A DNA stretch of 64,000 nt from JACDEA01 sp963742585 (GTDB lineage: Bacteria; Actinomycetota; Acidimicrobiia; Acidimicrobiales; JACDEA01), in assembly GCA_963742585.1 (NCBI GenBank), contig CAVUMI010000009.1, positions 1,922,001-1,986,000 of the forward strand, written 5' to 3'. Below the pieces are notes generated by a model. The model searched no databases. It was given only the letters and a program-made list of their open reading frames with translations, and had not been told where the DNA came from. Position numbers and translations under genes: made by a program. Positions 53,406 to 63,146 of the stretch are shown piece by piece (the stretch's first letter is position 1; each line of letters starts with the position of its first letter).

Positions 53406-55216
53406 GCCACCTGGCCCTCGCCCACCCAGGATTCGTACAGCGCTGCATATCGGCCGCCGGCGACCACCAGCTCTTCGTGGGTGCCCAGCTCGAGCAGCCC
53501 GCCGGCGTCGACGACGGCCACGCGGTCGGCCCGCTCGGCAGTCGACAGCCGGTGGGCGATCACCAGTGAGGTACGACCCTCCATGAGGGCGGTCATCGCC
53601 ACCTCGACGTCGGCCTCGGTTCCCGGATCGAGATTCGAGGTGGCTTCGTCGAGGACGAGCACCTGCGGATTGGCCAGCGCGGCGCGGGCCAGTGATACCA
53701 GCTGTCGCTCGCCGGCCGACAGCCGCGAGCCGCGCTCGCGTACCTCGGTATCGAGACCTTCGGTGAGGTTGGCGAAGCGTTCATACGAGCCGATGAGCCG
53801 CAACGCGTCGGCAACCTCGTCGTCGCTCGCCGAGGGCCGCCCGATGCGGACGTTGTCCATGATCGATCCTTGGAACAGGTATCCCTCCTGCGGTACGACC
53901 ACAACGCGCTCGCGAAGCGAACGAAGGGTGGAGTCGCGCAGATCGACATCGCCGTAGGTAATCGATCCCGCGGTGGGGTCATACAGCCGGGCGAGGAGTT
54001 TGGCCAGCGTTGACTTGCCCGCGCCTGTGGGCCCGACGAGGGCCAGCCGTTCGCCGGGCGCGACCGACAGCGAGACGCCGCGCAACACGAAAGTCGTGCC
54101 GTCGTAGGCGAAGTCGACGTCGCGCGCTTCGAGATTTCCTGTCGCCGGCAGGTCGACCGCACCGGGCCGCTCGGCCAGTGGCGACTCGGTGTCGAGCAGC
54201 CCGAACAGCTTGGCGAGCGCCGCGGCCGACGACTGGACCATGTTGAACAGCTGGCTCAACTGCTGGACGGGCTCGAAGAGGTTGGCGAGGAGCAGGACGA
54301 AAGCGATGATCGTGCCCTCGGATACGCGGCCGCCGTGGTACAGCACGCCGCCGATGCCGATGATCGCCGCCGTGGTGCCGATGCCGGCCAGCTCGATCAC
54401 GGGGAAGTAGAACGCCGAGATCTTCACCGCATGGACGTTGGCGTCGAGCTGCGCCTCATTCGCTTTGGAGAACCGGCGCACCTGCACGTCCTCGCGCCCG
54501 AATGCCTGGATCACGCGCACCCCGGAGATCCCCTCCTGGAACGTCGACAGCGTCTGCCCGATGCGGTCGCGCACCTTGAGGTAGGCCCGGTTGGAACTGC
54601 GTTGGAACTTGACGCTGGCCAGGATGACGACTGGGAGCGCGATCAGGCAGATCGCCGACATCAGCGGCGACAGCAACAGCATCAACGTGATCGTGAACAG
54701 CAGCAGGAGGAAGTTCGTGGCGAACGCGACCAACCCCATCTGGATCAGCTCCTGGAGCGAGTCGATGTCCGAGGTCATCCGGGCTACGAGGCGCCCGGTC
54801 TGCTCCTTGTCGAAGAACGACATCGACATGCGCAGGATGTGCGCGAACACCCGAGTACGGAGATCGCGCAGGAACTTCTCGCCCACGCGTGTCACCACAA
54901 GAATCTGCGTACGGGAGAGGATCAGCGCGGTGATGGCGACGCACGCGTAGCCGATCGCCGCAGTATTGAGCGCGCCGACATCACGATGACCGGGCCGCAG
55001 CCCGTGGTCGACGCCGTAGCGAACAAGTGCGGGGCCTGCCACCGTGGCCGCCGTGAACCCCACCATCACCAGGACGGCGGTGGCGACTTCGAGCCGGTAC
55101 GGGCGCAGCATGCGGAGTGCGCGGCGCAACACCTTTTGCGCTTCCCGACGGTCGAGCTTCTCCTCCTCGCTGACCGCGTGCCCGCTCCACGGCCCGCCGC
55201 CGCCCCCGCCTCTCAC
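53402..55216 (-). CDS. ABC transporter, fused permease-ATPase (half-exporter B)
   Basis: 604 residues. Six-helix ABC-exporter membrane domain (MLRPYRLEVATAVLVMVGFT, MSFFDKEQTGRLVARMTSDI, FQEGISGVRVIQAFGREDVQ) plus ATPase: LALVGPTGAGKSTLAKLLAR (Walker A), VVVVPQEGYLFQGSIMDNVR (Q-loop), GSRLSAGERQLVSLARAALA (signature), PQVLVLDEATSNLDPGTEAD (Walker B), SLVIAHRLSTAERADRVAVV (H-loop). GTG 55216 overlaps the stop of the paired gene (GTGA), so the two form a heterodimeric exporter. The start is preceded by a poly-Gly stretch. Substrate unknown. Confidence 0.95.
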   Translation of the reverse strand: MRGGGGGGPWSGHAVSEEEKLDRREAQKVLRRALRMLRPYRLEVATAVLVMVGFTAATVAGPALVRYGVDHGLRPGHRDVGALNTAAIGYACVAITALILSRTQILVVTRVGEKFLRDLRTRVFAHILRMSMSFFDKEQTGRLVARMTSDIDSLQELIQMGLVAFATNFLLLLFTITLMLLLSPLMSAICLIALPVVILASVKFQRSSNRAYLKVRDRIGQTLSTFQEGISGVRVIQAFGREDVQVRRFSKANEAQLDANVHAVKISAFYFPVIELAGIGTTAAIIGIGGVLYHGGRVSEGTIIAFVLLLANLFEPVQQLSQLFNMVQSSAAALAKLFGLLDTESPLAERPGAVDLPATGNLEARDVDFAYDGTTFVLRGVSLSVAPGERLALVGPTGAGKSTLAKLLARLYDPTAGSITYGDVDLRDSTLRSLRERVVVVPQEGYLFQGSIMDNVRIGRPSASDDEVADALRLIGSYERFANLTEGLDTEVRERGSRLSAGERQLVSLARAALANPQVLVLDEATSNLDPGTEADVEVAMTALMEGRTSLVIAHRLSTAERADRVAVVDAGGLLELGTHEELVVAGGRYAALYESWVGEGQVA

Positions 55217-56979
55217 GCGACCTGGTCCTGCGTCTCTGCTTGGGCCAGTACCTGGCGGTAGCGCTCACTGGTGGCCAGCAGACCCTCGTGCGTTCCTTCG
55301 ATGATCACGCTGCCCTCGTCGATGAGCACGACGCGGTCGGCCAGCGCAATGGTGGCCGGCCGGTGGGCGATCACCAGGGTGGTACGCCCCTCCATCACGG
55401 TGGCCAGCGCCTCGCGGATCTCGTGTTCCTTGGTGGGGTCGACCGACGACGTGGCGTCGTCGAGGATCAGCACCCGCGGGTCGGCGACAATCGCCCGGGC
55501 CAACGCGATGCGCTGGCGCTGGCCGCCGGACAGCGAGAAGCCGCGCTCACCGAGGTTCGTCTCGTAGCCCTCGGGCAACTGCTCGATGAACTCGTGGGCG
55601 CCGGCCAGGCGGGCCGCCTCTTCAATGCGCTCCTGCGACGCGTTGGGGTCGGCGAACGCGATGTTGGCCCGTACGGTGTCGTTGAAGAGGAACGTGTCTT
55701 CGAAGACGATGCCGATGGCGTGTCGCAGTTCGTGCACGCGCAGGTCGCGTACGTCGACGCCGTCCAGGGTGATCTTCCCCGCGTCGACGTCGTAGAAGCG
55801 CGGGATCAGGCGGGCCACCGTGGTCTTCCCGCAGCCGGTAGGGCCCACGAGGGCCACCGCCTCGCCCGGCTTGAGGCGAAGCGAGAACCCGTCAAGGACA
55901 GGGTGGGCGGCGGCGGGCATGTAGCCGAATGACACGTTCTCGAACCGGAGGTCACCGCGGCCCATCGGCAGCGTCCGGGCGTCGGGCCGGTCGACTATTG
56001 CCGGTTCCGTTGAGAGGATCTCCTGGATGCGTTGGGCGGCGGCCACCGCCCGCTGCGCCTGCGCGATCAGCATGCCGGTCATTCGCAGCGGCCAGATGAG
56101 CATGACGATGTACGCGTTGAACGCGGTGAGCTCGCCCAAGGTGAGATGACCGTTGAGGACCTGGTGCCCGCCGTACCAGAGGACTGCAAGCAGCCCCAGT
56201 GCGGGCAGGAAGTCGAGCGTCGGCATGAATGCGGCCCTGATGCGGGCGGCGCGCATCGCCCGGTCGAAGACGCGGTCCGTCCGTTCCTGGAGCCGCCGGG
56301 CTTGGAGCTCCTCGGCCCCGGATCCCTTCACGACCCGGATGCCGGTCACGGTCTCCTCCACCACGGTCGCCACGCCGGCCAGCTCCTGCTGGAGCTCCAT
56401 CGACACCGGGTGGATTCGCCCGGAGAACCGACGGGCAAAGATGTTCACCAACGGCAGCGCGCCGAGGGCGAGCAGCGCCAGACCGGGGTTGATCGTGAAG
56501 AGGATCACCGAGACGGCGATAACCGTGAGTGCGTTGCAGACCGTCACCGGGATCAGGACGACGAACCCTTGGATCTGCTGGAGGTCGGTGGCCGCCCTGG
56601 ACATGAGCTGGCCCGTCTGTGAGTGGTCGTGAAAGGCAAAGTGGAGGCGTTGCAGGTGGGCGAATAGCCGATGCCGCAGTTCGGTCTCGGTCTTATAGGC
56701 CACGCCGAAGGCCGAATAACGGCGCAGGCCGACGCTCACCGCGGAGAGCGTGCCGACACAGACAATGAGCAGCGACCACTTCATGAGGGCGCCGTCCTTG
56801 CTGGCCACGATGCCCTCGTCGATGGCTCGCTGGCTCAAGCTCGGGACGGTGACTTTGGCCGCGGTCCAGACCACCCCGGCCAGAACGCCGACCGTCGTCC
56901 ACCCGCGATGGCGGCGGATCGTTTCCCGCAGCAGCCGCCAGCCGTCGCGGCGCGACGGACCAACGGGCGGGGAAGGCAT
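55213..56979 (-). CDS. ABC transporter, fused permease-ATPase (half-exporter A)
   Basis: 588 residues. Membrane domain with HFAFHDHSQTGQLMSRAATD and VVEETVTGIRVVKGSGAEEL; ATPase with VALVGPTGCGKTTVARLIPR, AIGIVFEDTFLFNDTVRANI, GFSLSGGQRQRIALARAIVA, PRVLILDDATSSVDPTKEHE and TLVIAHRPATIALADRVVLI. The Walker B acid is followed by Asp (LDDATSSVD) instead of the usual Glu, as in the degenerate site of heterodimeric exporters, while half B keeps Glu. ATG 56979; an upstream open-frame extension is not coding. First gene of the pair. Confidence 0.94.
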   Translation of the reverse strand: MPSPPVGPSRRDGWRLLRETIRRHRGWTTVGVLAGVVWTAAKVTVPSLSQRAIDEGIVASKDGALMKWSLLIVCVGTLSAVSVGLRRYSAFGVAYKTETELRHRLFAHLQRLHFAFHDHSQTGQLMSRAATDLQQIQGFVVLIPVTVCNALTVIAVSVILFTINPGLALLALGALPLVNIFARRFSGRIHPVSMELQQELAGVATVVEETVTGIRVVKGSGAEELQARRLQERTDRVFDRAMRAARIRAAFMPTLDFLPALGLLAVLWYGGHQVLNGHLTLGELTAFNAYIVMLIWPLRMTGMLIAQAQRAVAAAQRIQEILSTEPAIVDRPDARTLPMGRGDLRFENVSFGYMPAAAHPVLDGFSLRLKPGEAVALVGPTGCGKTTVARLIPRFYDVDAGKITLDGVDVRDLRVHELRHAIGIVFEDTFLFNDTVRANIAFADPNASQERIEEAARLAGAHEFIEQLPEGYETNLGERGFSLSGGQRQRIALARAIVADPRVLILDDATSSVDPTKEHEIREALATVMEGRTTLVIAHRPATIALADRVVLIDEGSVIIEGTHEGLLATSERYRQVLAQAETQDQVA

Positions 56980-57039
56980 GTGACGAACCTTACCGTCACT
57001 GCCTCCCGGCCGGCAGGCCCGGCATGCCAGTCTGAAGGC

Positions 57040-59099
57040 ATGTCCAAATCGCCCGCCCCGACGCCGCCGCGCGCCCCGAACGACCAACGACGCTGACGGC
57101 CCACGGCGACGACCGCACCGACCCGTGGTTCTGGCTCCGCGACCGCGAGGACCCCGCGGTCACCGAGTATCTAGAGGCCGAGAACGACTTCACCAAGGCG
57201 GCGCTCGGCCACACCGAAGAGCTCCAGCAGAAGCTGTACGACGAGATCGTCGCTCGCATCCAGGAGACCGATCTGTCGGCCCCCGTACGCAAGGGCGACT
57301 GGTGGTACTACAGCCGGACCGTCGAGGGTCTCCAGTACGGGATCAACTGCCGGAAGTTCGGACACCTCGAGGCCGAAGAGCAGGTGCTGCTCGACCAGAA
57401 CGCGGAAGCCGAGGGTCACGAGTTCTTTGCGGTAGGTGTGTTCGACGTCAGCCCCGACCACTCGCTGCTGGCGTACGCCACCGATACGAACGGCGGCGAA
57501 AAATACGCGTTGCGGTTTCGGGATCTGAGCAACGGCGCCGACCTCGACGACGTGATCGAGGGCGTGTACTACGGCTCGGCGTGGTCGACCGACAACCGCA
57601 CCTTCTTCTACACGCGACCCGACGAGGCGATGCGGCCGTACCAGGTGTGGCGTCACGCCTTGGGAAGACCGCCGGCCGAGGACACCCTCGTGTTCCAAGA
57701 GGATGACGAGCACTACTTCCTCGGCGTGAACCTCGAGAAGGACGAGCAGGTCATCCTCATCCACGCCGGCAGCAAGATCACCGATGAGTTCTGGTTCCTG
57801 CCCGCCGACCAACCCACGAGCGCACCGCGGATCATCCAACCCCGCATCCACGGCCTCGAGTACTCGCCCGATCATCACACCGGTCGCTTCTTCATCGTTA
57901 CCAACCACGAGGCGGTCAACTTCCGACTCATGGAGGCGCCCGAAGGCGCGCCAGGGATCGAGAACTGGACCGAGGTTCTCCCCCACCGCGAGGACGTGAA
58001 GCTGGACGGGATCGACGGCTTTGCCACTCACCTCGTGCTGTTCGAGCGGGCCGAAGCGCTGCGCCGTATCCGGATCATGCGATTGGCCGACGGTGAGATC
58101 CACACCATCGACCAACCCGAGTCGGTGTACACCGCCGGCGGCGGACCCAACCCCGAGTTCACCTCGACCACGCTGCGCTACAGCTACACCTCGTTGGTGA
58201 CGCCGCAGTCCCTCTACGACTACGACACCGTCTCGCGCACGCGCCAGTTGGTGAAGCAGCAGCCCGTGCTCGGCGGGTACCACTCCGGGCGATACGTGAG
58301 TGAGCGCGTGTGGGCCACCGCGCCCGATGGTGAGCGGGTACCGATCTCGGTCGTCTACCGGAGCGACGTCCAAATCGACGGCCGCGCGCCGTGCCTGCTC
58401 TACGGCTACGGCTCCTACGAGAGCAGCATGGACCCCTCGTTCTCATCGCTGCGGTTGAACCTGCTCGACCGCGGGTTCGTGTACGCCATCGCCCACATCC
58501 GCGGCGGCGGCGAGATGGGCCGGCGCTGGTACGACAACGGGAAGATGTTGCACAAGCGCAACACGTTCACCGACTTCATCGCCTGCGCCGAGCACCTGGT
58601 CGCCGCGCGCTACACGTCGCCGGACCGGCTGGTCATCCGCGGGGGTAGTGCGGGTGGCCTGCTGATGGGTGCGGTCGTGAACCTGCGTCCCGACTTGTTC
58701 CAGGCCGTCATCGCTCAGGTGCCCTTCGTCGACGTCCTCACCACGATCCTCGACGAGACCCTGCCGTTGACGGTGATGGAGTGGGAGGAGTGGGGCAATC
58801 CGCAAGCCAGCCCCGAGGTCTACCAGTACATGAAGTCGTACTCGCCCTACGACAACGTCGAGGCCAAGGCGTACCCCGCCATGTTCGTCACCGGCGGGCT
58901 GAACGACCCCCGGGTCTCGTACTGGGAACCGGCCAAGTGGGTCGCCAAACTTCGCACCACCAAGACCGACGACAACCTGTTGCTCCTCAAGACCGAGATG
59001 GGCGCCGGCCACATGGGCCCGTCAGGCCGCTACGACGCGTGGAAGGACGAAGCGCTCACCCACGCGTTCATCCTCGACGCCGTCGGCATCAGTTCCTGA
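57040..59099 (+). CDS. S9 family prolyl oligopeptidase / oligopeptidase B-like (one-base frameshift)
   Basis: 686 residues corrected. The beta-propeller N-terminal part (DPWFWLRDREDPAVTEYLEA, GDWWYYSRTVEGLQYGINCR) precedes the alpha/beta hydrolase domain, where VIRGGSAGGLLMGAVVNLRP holds the nucleophile, FVTGGLNDPRVSYWEPAKWV the Asp and TEMGAGHMGPSGRYDAWKDE the His. WYDNGKMLHKRNTFTDFIAC is the family block before the nucleophile. One base is missing near 57079: MSKSPAPTPPRAP must join RPTTLTAHGDDRT. ATG 57040 has AAGG ahead. Cytoplasmic peptidase cutting after basic residues is typical of oligopeptidase B. Overlaps the FtsH-like gene by 11 bases. Confidence 0.93.
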
Positions 59100-60828
59100 G
59101 CGCGCTCCGGAGGTCGATCTCACCGTTGGCGGCTTCGATGACGTCGGTGATCTCCTCGGCGATGAGTTCGCTGCGCTCGAGCAGCGCGTCGCGGAGGGCC
59201 TCGATGACATGCCGGTGCTCGCGGAGCATCTGCGTCACGTCGTCCTTCGCCTCGACGAGCATCGCTTCGACCATCAAGCGGCCCTCCTTGTCGGCCAGCG
59301 CGTCGAACGTGCGCAGCGTGCCGCCCATGCCGAGCTGACCGATCATCTGCGCGACGAACGCGGTCGCCTGCTCGAGATCGCCTCCGACGCCAGTGCTGGT
59401 ATCGCCGAAGAACAGCTCCTCGGCCACCATCCCGCCGAACGCGATACGCACCAGCCCGTCCAATTCGGTCTTGGTGCGCATGAAGCGCTCCTCGGTATCG
59501 GAGTGTGCGAGCAGTCCGAGCGCGTCCTTGCGCTTGATGACCGACAGCACTTCCAGCTTGCGACCAACCCCGACGAGATGGGCGACGGTGGCGTGACCGG
59601 CTTCATGCGTGGCGATCGTGCGCAACTCGGCCTCGGTGTACTCGACCGGCTGCGCCAGCCCGATCTCCTCGGTCATCTTCGCCTTCTGCACGTCGGCCCA
59701 GTTGAGACGCCGTGCGCCGCGGCGGAGGGCCCACACCAAGGCTTCGTCGAGGACGTGCTCGATCATCACCGGCGAGTAGCCGGAGGTCATGGCGGCCAGC
59801 ATCTCGCGCCGCGCCTCTTCGTCGAGCTCGGGCTCGTGCGCCTTCTTGGCCAGGTAGAAGTCGATGATCTCGCGGCGGCTTGATCGCGATGGGAGGTCGA
59901 AGTAGATCGCCCGGTCGAAACGGCCGGGACGTAGGAGCGCCGGGTCGAGGTCGTCGGCACGGTTCGTCGCCCCGATCACGAGGATGTTGGCGGGCACTGA
60001 ACGGGGCTTGTGCAGCTGACGCCCCGACGGCAGCCAGCGGTTCACCAGGTCAACCATTCCGCCGACGAGCCTGCGACCGCCCGACGGTGTGTCGAATGAC
60101 TGGAGCTGGATGAGCAGCTCGTTGACGACACCAGTGACGCCCTCGCCGCCCTTGCCCATGCCGGCGCGCGAGCCGCCGATCGCGTCGATCTCCTCGATGA
60201 AGCCGATCGCGCCGCCCTCGCGGCGGGCGAACTTCCGCAGCTGCTTGAAGTAGGCGCGGATCTTCCGGTTGGTCTGGCCGTAGTACATCGACTGGAACGC
60301 CGAGCTGCTCACGAACAGGAACGGCACGCCGGCCTCACGGGCCATCGCCTTGGCCATGTACGTCTTACCGGTCCCGGGAGGGCCCTCGAATAGCACGGCC
60401 CGACGGGCCGTGCCGCCCATCTGCTCCTTGAACGTCTTGTGCGCGAGGAAGAGGTTGAGCGACTTGATCACTTCTTCCTTCACCACCCCCGCGCCCTTGA
60501 TGTCGTCGAGCGTGACGTCGATCTCGGTCGGCCGGTAAAGGATGTGCGGCGAGCGGCCCATCCCGATCATCGGGATCATCACGACACCGCCGACGAGCAG
60601 CAGGATGATGAACATCGGCATCAGCGCTGCCCATTGCCCAGTGAGGTGGGGCATGCCGAAGTGCACGGGATTGCCGGCCGCCCACCGACCCCACAGGATC
60701 AGGTCGACCAGGACGAAGGCCAGTCCAAGCTTGGCCACCCGGCCCAGCCGGGCGCGCTCACGGGCGACGGCCACATCGGCGGTGCCCTGCAGGACTTCCT
60801 CGTTCCCCAGCGTCTTCAGCTCAGCCAT
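59089..60828 (-). CDS. FtsH-like membrane AAA+ metalloprotease
   Basis: 579 residues. Two hydrophobic helices (about 34-50 and 68-90), then AAA+: Walker A EGPPGTGKTYMAKAMAREAG (149-156), Walker B AIGFIEEIDAIGGSRAG, SRH region VIGATNRADDLDPALLRPGR. The metalloprotease part has HEAGH at 408-412 in TIATHEAGHATVAHLVG and the third ligand region in GVGGDLEQATAFVAQMIGQL. Walker B has Glu-Glu (FIEEID) where FtsH has FIDEID. It differs from housekeeping FtsH by the short N-terminus and a 20-residue insert before the SRH; a paralogue doing membrane protein control is likely. ATG 60828. Confidence 0.93.
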   Translation of the reverse strand: MAELKTLGNEEVLQGTADVAVARERARLGRVAKLGLAFVLVDLILWGRWAAGNPVHFGMPHLTGQWAALMPMFIILLLVGGVVMIPMIGMGRSPHILYRPTEIDVTLDDIKGAGVVKEEVIKSLNLFLAHKTFKEQMGGTARRAVLFEGPPGTGKTYMAKAMAREAGVPFLFVSSSAFQSMYYGQTNRKIRAYFKQLRKFARREGGAIGFIEEIDAIGGSRAGMGKGGEGVTGVVNELLIQLQSFDTPSGGRRLVGGMVDLVNRWLPSGRQLHKPRSVPANILVIGATNRADDLDPALLRPGRFDRAIYFDLPSRSSRREIIDFYLAKKAHEPELDEEARREMLAAMTSGYSPVMIEHVLDEALVWALRRGARRLNWADVQKAKMTEEIGLAQPVEYTEAELRTIATHEAGHATVAHLVGVGRKLEVLSVIKRKDALGLLAHSDTEERFMRTKTELDGLVRIAFGGMVAEELFFGDTSTGVGGDLEQATAFVAQMIGQLGMGGTLRTFDALADKEGRLMVEAMLVEAKDDVTQMLREHRHVIEALRDALLERSELIAEEITDVIEAANGEIDLRSALRN

Positions 60829-60986
60829 TGGTGGTTGCTCCCTGCTGATCGGTGTGGCGCATCGACGCTCACTCTGCGTGGTGGCAAAAGTTCGCCCTTC
60901 GTGCTCACTAGTCCTTCCGGCCCAGGCATAATGCGCAAGACGGACTCGGGAATGCTGACCCGGCCGGTCGGGTTTATGCTGCTGCC

Positions 60987-61424
60987 ATGGCCGTGCCGCA
61001 GCCGATCGATCCCCGTGCACCCCGCCTCAATCAGGGCGTCCTGACTGCCGCGTTGCTGCTCGGGTTCATCGCCGACTTCAAGGCCGTCGCCCCGGTCTTC
61101 GCCGCGGTGCTGTTCCTCGGTGCGGCCTTCGGGCCCCGCTACGGCCCAGTCCTCCGGTTCTACGCCGAGGTGGTGAAGCCACGGCTCGATCCGCCCACTG
61201 AACTCGAGGATCCGCGACCCCCGCGATTCGCCGCCGCAGTCGGTGTCGCGTTTCTCGTTGCCGCAACCCTCGCGTTCGCGGCCGGGGCCAGCGGCGTGGG
61301 GTGGGTGCTGACACTGATCGTCGCCGGATTGGCCGGCCTGGCGGCCACTACCGGCATCTGCGTCGGCTGCGAGGTCTACCTGCTGCTCGCTCGGCGTCGC
61401 GGCATCGAGGTGTATTCGACGTAG
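60987..61424 (+). CDS. DUF4395 membrane protein
   Basis: 145 residues, four predicted helices. AVPQPIDPRAPRLNQGVLTA, AAFGPRYGPVLRFYAEVVKP, PRPPRFAAAVGVAFLVAATL and GICVGCEVYLLLARRRGIEV are DUF4395 landmarks, with the conserved cysteines of ICVGCE. This domain often sits beside thioredoxin-like proteins, which suggests a membrane redox role. TATGCT lies seven bases before the ATG, suggesting a leaderless message. Its stop overlaps the thioredoxin-like start (TAGTG). Confidence 0.9.
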   Translation: MAVPQPIDPRAPRLNQGVLTAALLLGFIADFKAVAPVFAAVLFLGAAFGPRYGPVLRFYAEVVKPRLDPPTELEDPRPPRFAAAVGVAFLVAATLAFAAGASGVGWVLTLIVAGLAGLAATTGICVGCEVYLLLARRRGIEVYST

Positions 61425-61804
61425 TGCGCGTCATCATCGTCATCGCGCTCGTGCTGGCCTTCGCCTTGGCCCGCCGCCTCTACGCGCAGTGGCGCGCCGG
61501 GTTGCAGCGCGAGTCCCGCGCCGTGCCTCGCCTGCCGGCCGAACTTCTCGATGGCGCCGACCGCACATGGGTTGTGTTCACGACGCCCTACTGCGCGACG
61601 TGCGAGCCGGTAAAGCAGCGACTCGCGGCCCACGATCCCGACGCACGCGTGGTGACCGTCGATGCCAGCCGCGAGCCGCTCTTGGCCAAGGCGTTCCACG
61701 TACGGAGCGCACCGACAGTGTTTCTGGCGGACCGTGCCGGCGATGTCCAGGCCCGCCTGGTGGGCGCCGGCGCGGTCGACGCTTACGTACGCAGCCCGGC
61801 GTAA
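61424..61804 (+). CDS. Membrane-anchored thioredoxin-like protein
   Basis: 126 residues. A single N-terminal membrane helix (VIIVIALVLAFALARRLYAQ) is followed by a thioredoxin fold with the redox pair in VVFTTPYCATCEPVKQRLAA (CATC), the cis-Pro region VRSAPTVFLADRAGDVQARL, and GAGAVDAYV. GTG 61424 overlaps the DUF4395 stop, so the two proteins are made together and may act on each other. Convergent overlap of 22 bases with rmlC. Confidence 0.92.
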   Translation: MRVIIVIALVLAFALARRLYAQWRAGLQRESRAVPRLPAELLDGADRTWVVFTTPYCATCEPVKQRLAAHDPDARVVTVDASREPLLAKAFHVRSAPTVFLADRAGDVQARLVGAGAVDAYVRSPA

Positions 61805-62334
61805 GGCTTGCGGCCCGCCGGGATCTCGCCGCGGCGCGGGTTGGCCTGATCGCGGGCCGAAAGGATGGGCGACGTGAGTCCCCAGTCGGCGCCGATCTCC
61901 GGATCGTCCCAGGCAACGCCCAGCTCGTCCGCTGGGTTGTAATAGCCGTCGACGAGATATGTGAGCGTCATGTTCGTCAGGGACGCGAACCCGTGGGCGA
62001 CACCCGGCGGAATGAAGACGCCCTTCTCGATGTCGCCATCGAGATCGAAGTTCATGGTCGCGCCCTCGGTCTTTGAGCCCTCACGGAGATCGTGCAGGAC
62101 TACCCGGGCCCGGCCATCGATCAAGTACCAATAGTCGGCCTGGTGGAGGTGATAGTGCAGGCCGACGATGGACCCGGCGTCGCGTACCGCCCGGTTGCCC
62201 TGCAGCATCTCTCGTCCCGACGCGAACCACTCGCGGCGGTAAGTCTCGACAAAACGACCGCGCTGGTCGCCGTGCGAATCGGGCTCGACGAGTACGACCC
62301 CGTCGATGTCGGTGGACTCAATCAGCTTGGGCAT
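61783..62334 (-). CDS. rmlC: dTDP-4-dehydrorhamnose 3,5-epimerase family protein
   Basis: 183 residues, cupin-fold epimerase of dTDP-rhamnose synthesis. SHGDQRGRFVETYRREWFAS, the catalytic-His block SIVGLHYHLHQADYWYLIDG, EKGVFIPPGVAHGFASLTNM and YLVDGYYNPADELGVAWDDP are as expected. The first histidine (LHYH) and the aromatic YLVDGYYNPADE block look intact. It is alone, with no rmlA, rmlB or rmlD nearby, so it could serve a different sugar. The protein ends RKPYAGLRT, with 22 bases of overlap. Confidence 0.9.
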   Translation of the reverse strand: MPKLIESTDIDGVVLVEPDSHGDQRGRFVETYRREWFASGREMLQGNRAVRDAGSIVGLHYHLHQADYWYLIDGRARVVLHDLREGSKTEGATMNFDLDGDIEKGVFIPPGVAHGFASLTNMTLTYLVDGYYNPADELGVAWDDPEIGADWGLTSPILSARDQANPRRGEIPAGRKPYAGLRT

Positions 62335-62346
62335 CGGGCGTAGAAA

Positions 62347-62640
62347 CTAATGCTGCGAGATCACCACGACGGCGACACCGATGAGAGCGAGGTTGCGCAC
62401 GACGTCGGCCCAGCCCGAGGGGCGCCGTGACCAGGCGCCGAAGCATGCGCACGGCACGCCGCGGTGCGTCAGCAACCACACCGTGAACCCCGCTAGGAGT
62501 CCGGCCGCCGCGTAGCCGGTCCAAGGAAGCCCGACTCGCGCCACAAGGAGGCCGCCCAATGCGATCTCCACCCAGGGAAGGACCGGCACCGTCCGGTCGA
62601 CGACCTTGGCAACACCGGCGGCGAGGAACACCAGCCCCAA
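62347..62640 (-). CDS. MauE/DoxX-like small membrane protein
   Basis: About 97 residues with four hydrophobic segments: GLVFLAAGVAKVVDRTVPVL, PWVEIALGGLLVARVGLPWT, GYAAAGLLAGFTVWLLTHRG and VVRNLALIGVAVVVISQH. VPCACFGAWSRRPSGWADVV gives the conserved cysteine pair of methylamine-utilisation MauE-like proteins, which handle disulfides. No ATG or GTG is available in frame near the expected start; TTG 62640 is a guess, and one more base indel near 62645 is possible. It lies downstream of the flavin reductase gene on the minus strand. Confidence 0.65.
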   Translation of the reverse strand: MGLVFLAAGVAKVVDRTVPVLPWVEIALGGLLVARVGLPWTGYAAAGLLAGFTVWLLTHRGVPCACFGAWSRRPSGWADVVRNLALIGVAVVVISQH

Positions 62641-62653
62641 CAGGGTTGGGGCT
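62633..62653. promoter_or_regulatory. Perfect 9-bp hairpin over flavin reductase stop and next start
   Basis: agccccaac-agg-gttggggct is a perfect inverted repeat that covers the end of the flavin reductase gene and the putative start of the MauE-like gene. It could block or pace translation of the second gene, or be a weak transcription pause site. Confidence 0.45.
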
Positions 62654-63140
62654 ACGACTGAAACCGTCCGAACCCGGCCCGGTAGAACACCAACGGATGG
62701 AGCTCGCCGTCGTCGAGGTCGACGTGGACGACTCGCCCCACGACGATCGTATGGTCGCCGCCGTCGTGCTCGGCCTCGAGCTCGCAGTCGACCCATGCCA
62801 TCGCGCCGTCGAGCATCGGCGACCCTGTTCCGGGCGCCGCCTTCCAGCCGACACCGTCGAATTTGTCAGGCGTCTTGCTGGCGAACGTCATGCACACCGC
62901 TTCCTGATCACGGTTCAGGATGCTCACGCAGAACTTCCCTGACTCGCGAATCCGCGGCCAGCTGCTAACCGTCTTGCTCGGACACACCAGTATGAGTGGG
63001 GGGTCGACTGACAACGAATGGAACGACTGCGCGGTGAAGCCGAGAGGCTCGCCCCCGTCGACTCCGGCCACGATGGTGACACCGGTGGCGAAGTGGCCCA
63101 TCACCGACTTGAGCCGGGCGACGTCTAGATCGGTCGCCAT
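62652..63140 (-). CDS. Flavin reductase family protein (split-barrel)
   Basis: 162 residues. MGHFATGVTIVAGVDGGEPL, GFTAQSFHSLSVDPPLILVC, PSKTVSSWPRIRESGKFCVS and ILNRDQEAVCMTFASKTPDK are the FMN-binding split-barrel blocks; GAMAWVDCELEAEHDGGDHT and IVVGRVVHVDLDDGELHPLV follow. It supplies reduced flavin to a monooxygenase; candidate partners are the luciferase-like proteins in this window, but none is adjacent. ATG 63140. Confidence 0.92.
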   Translation of the reverse strand: MATDLDVARLKSVMGHFATGVTIVAGVDGGEPLGFTAQSFHSLSVDPPLILVCPSKTVSSWPRIRESGKFCVSILNRDQEAVCMTFASKTPDKFDGVGWKAAPGTGSPMLDGAMAWVDCELEAEHDGGDHTIVVGRVVHVDLDDGELHPLVFYRAGFGRFQS

Positions 63141-63146
63141 CGCGGT

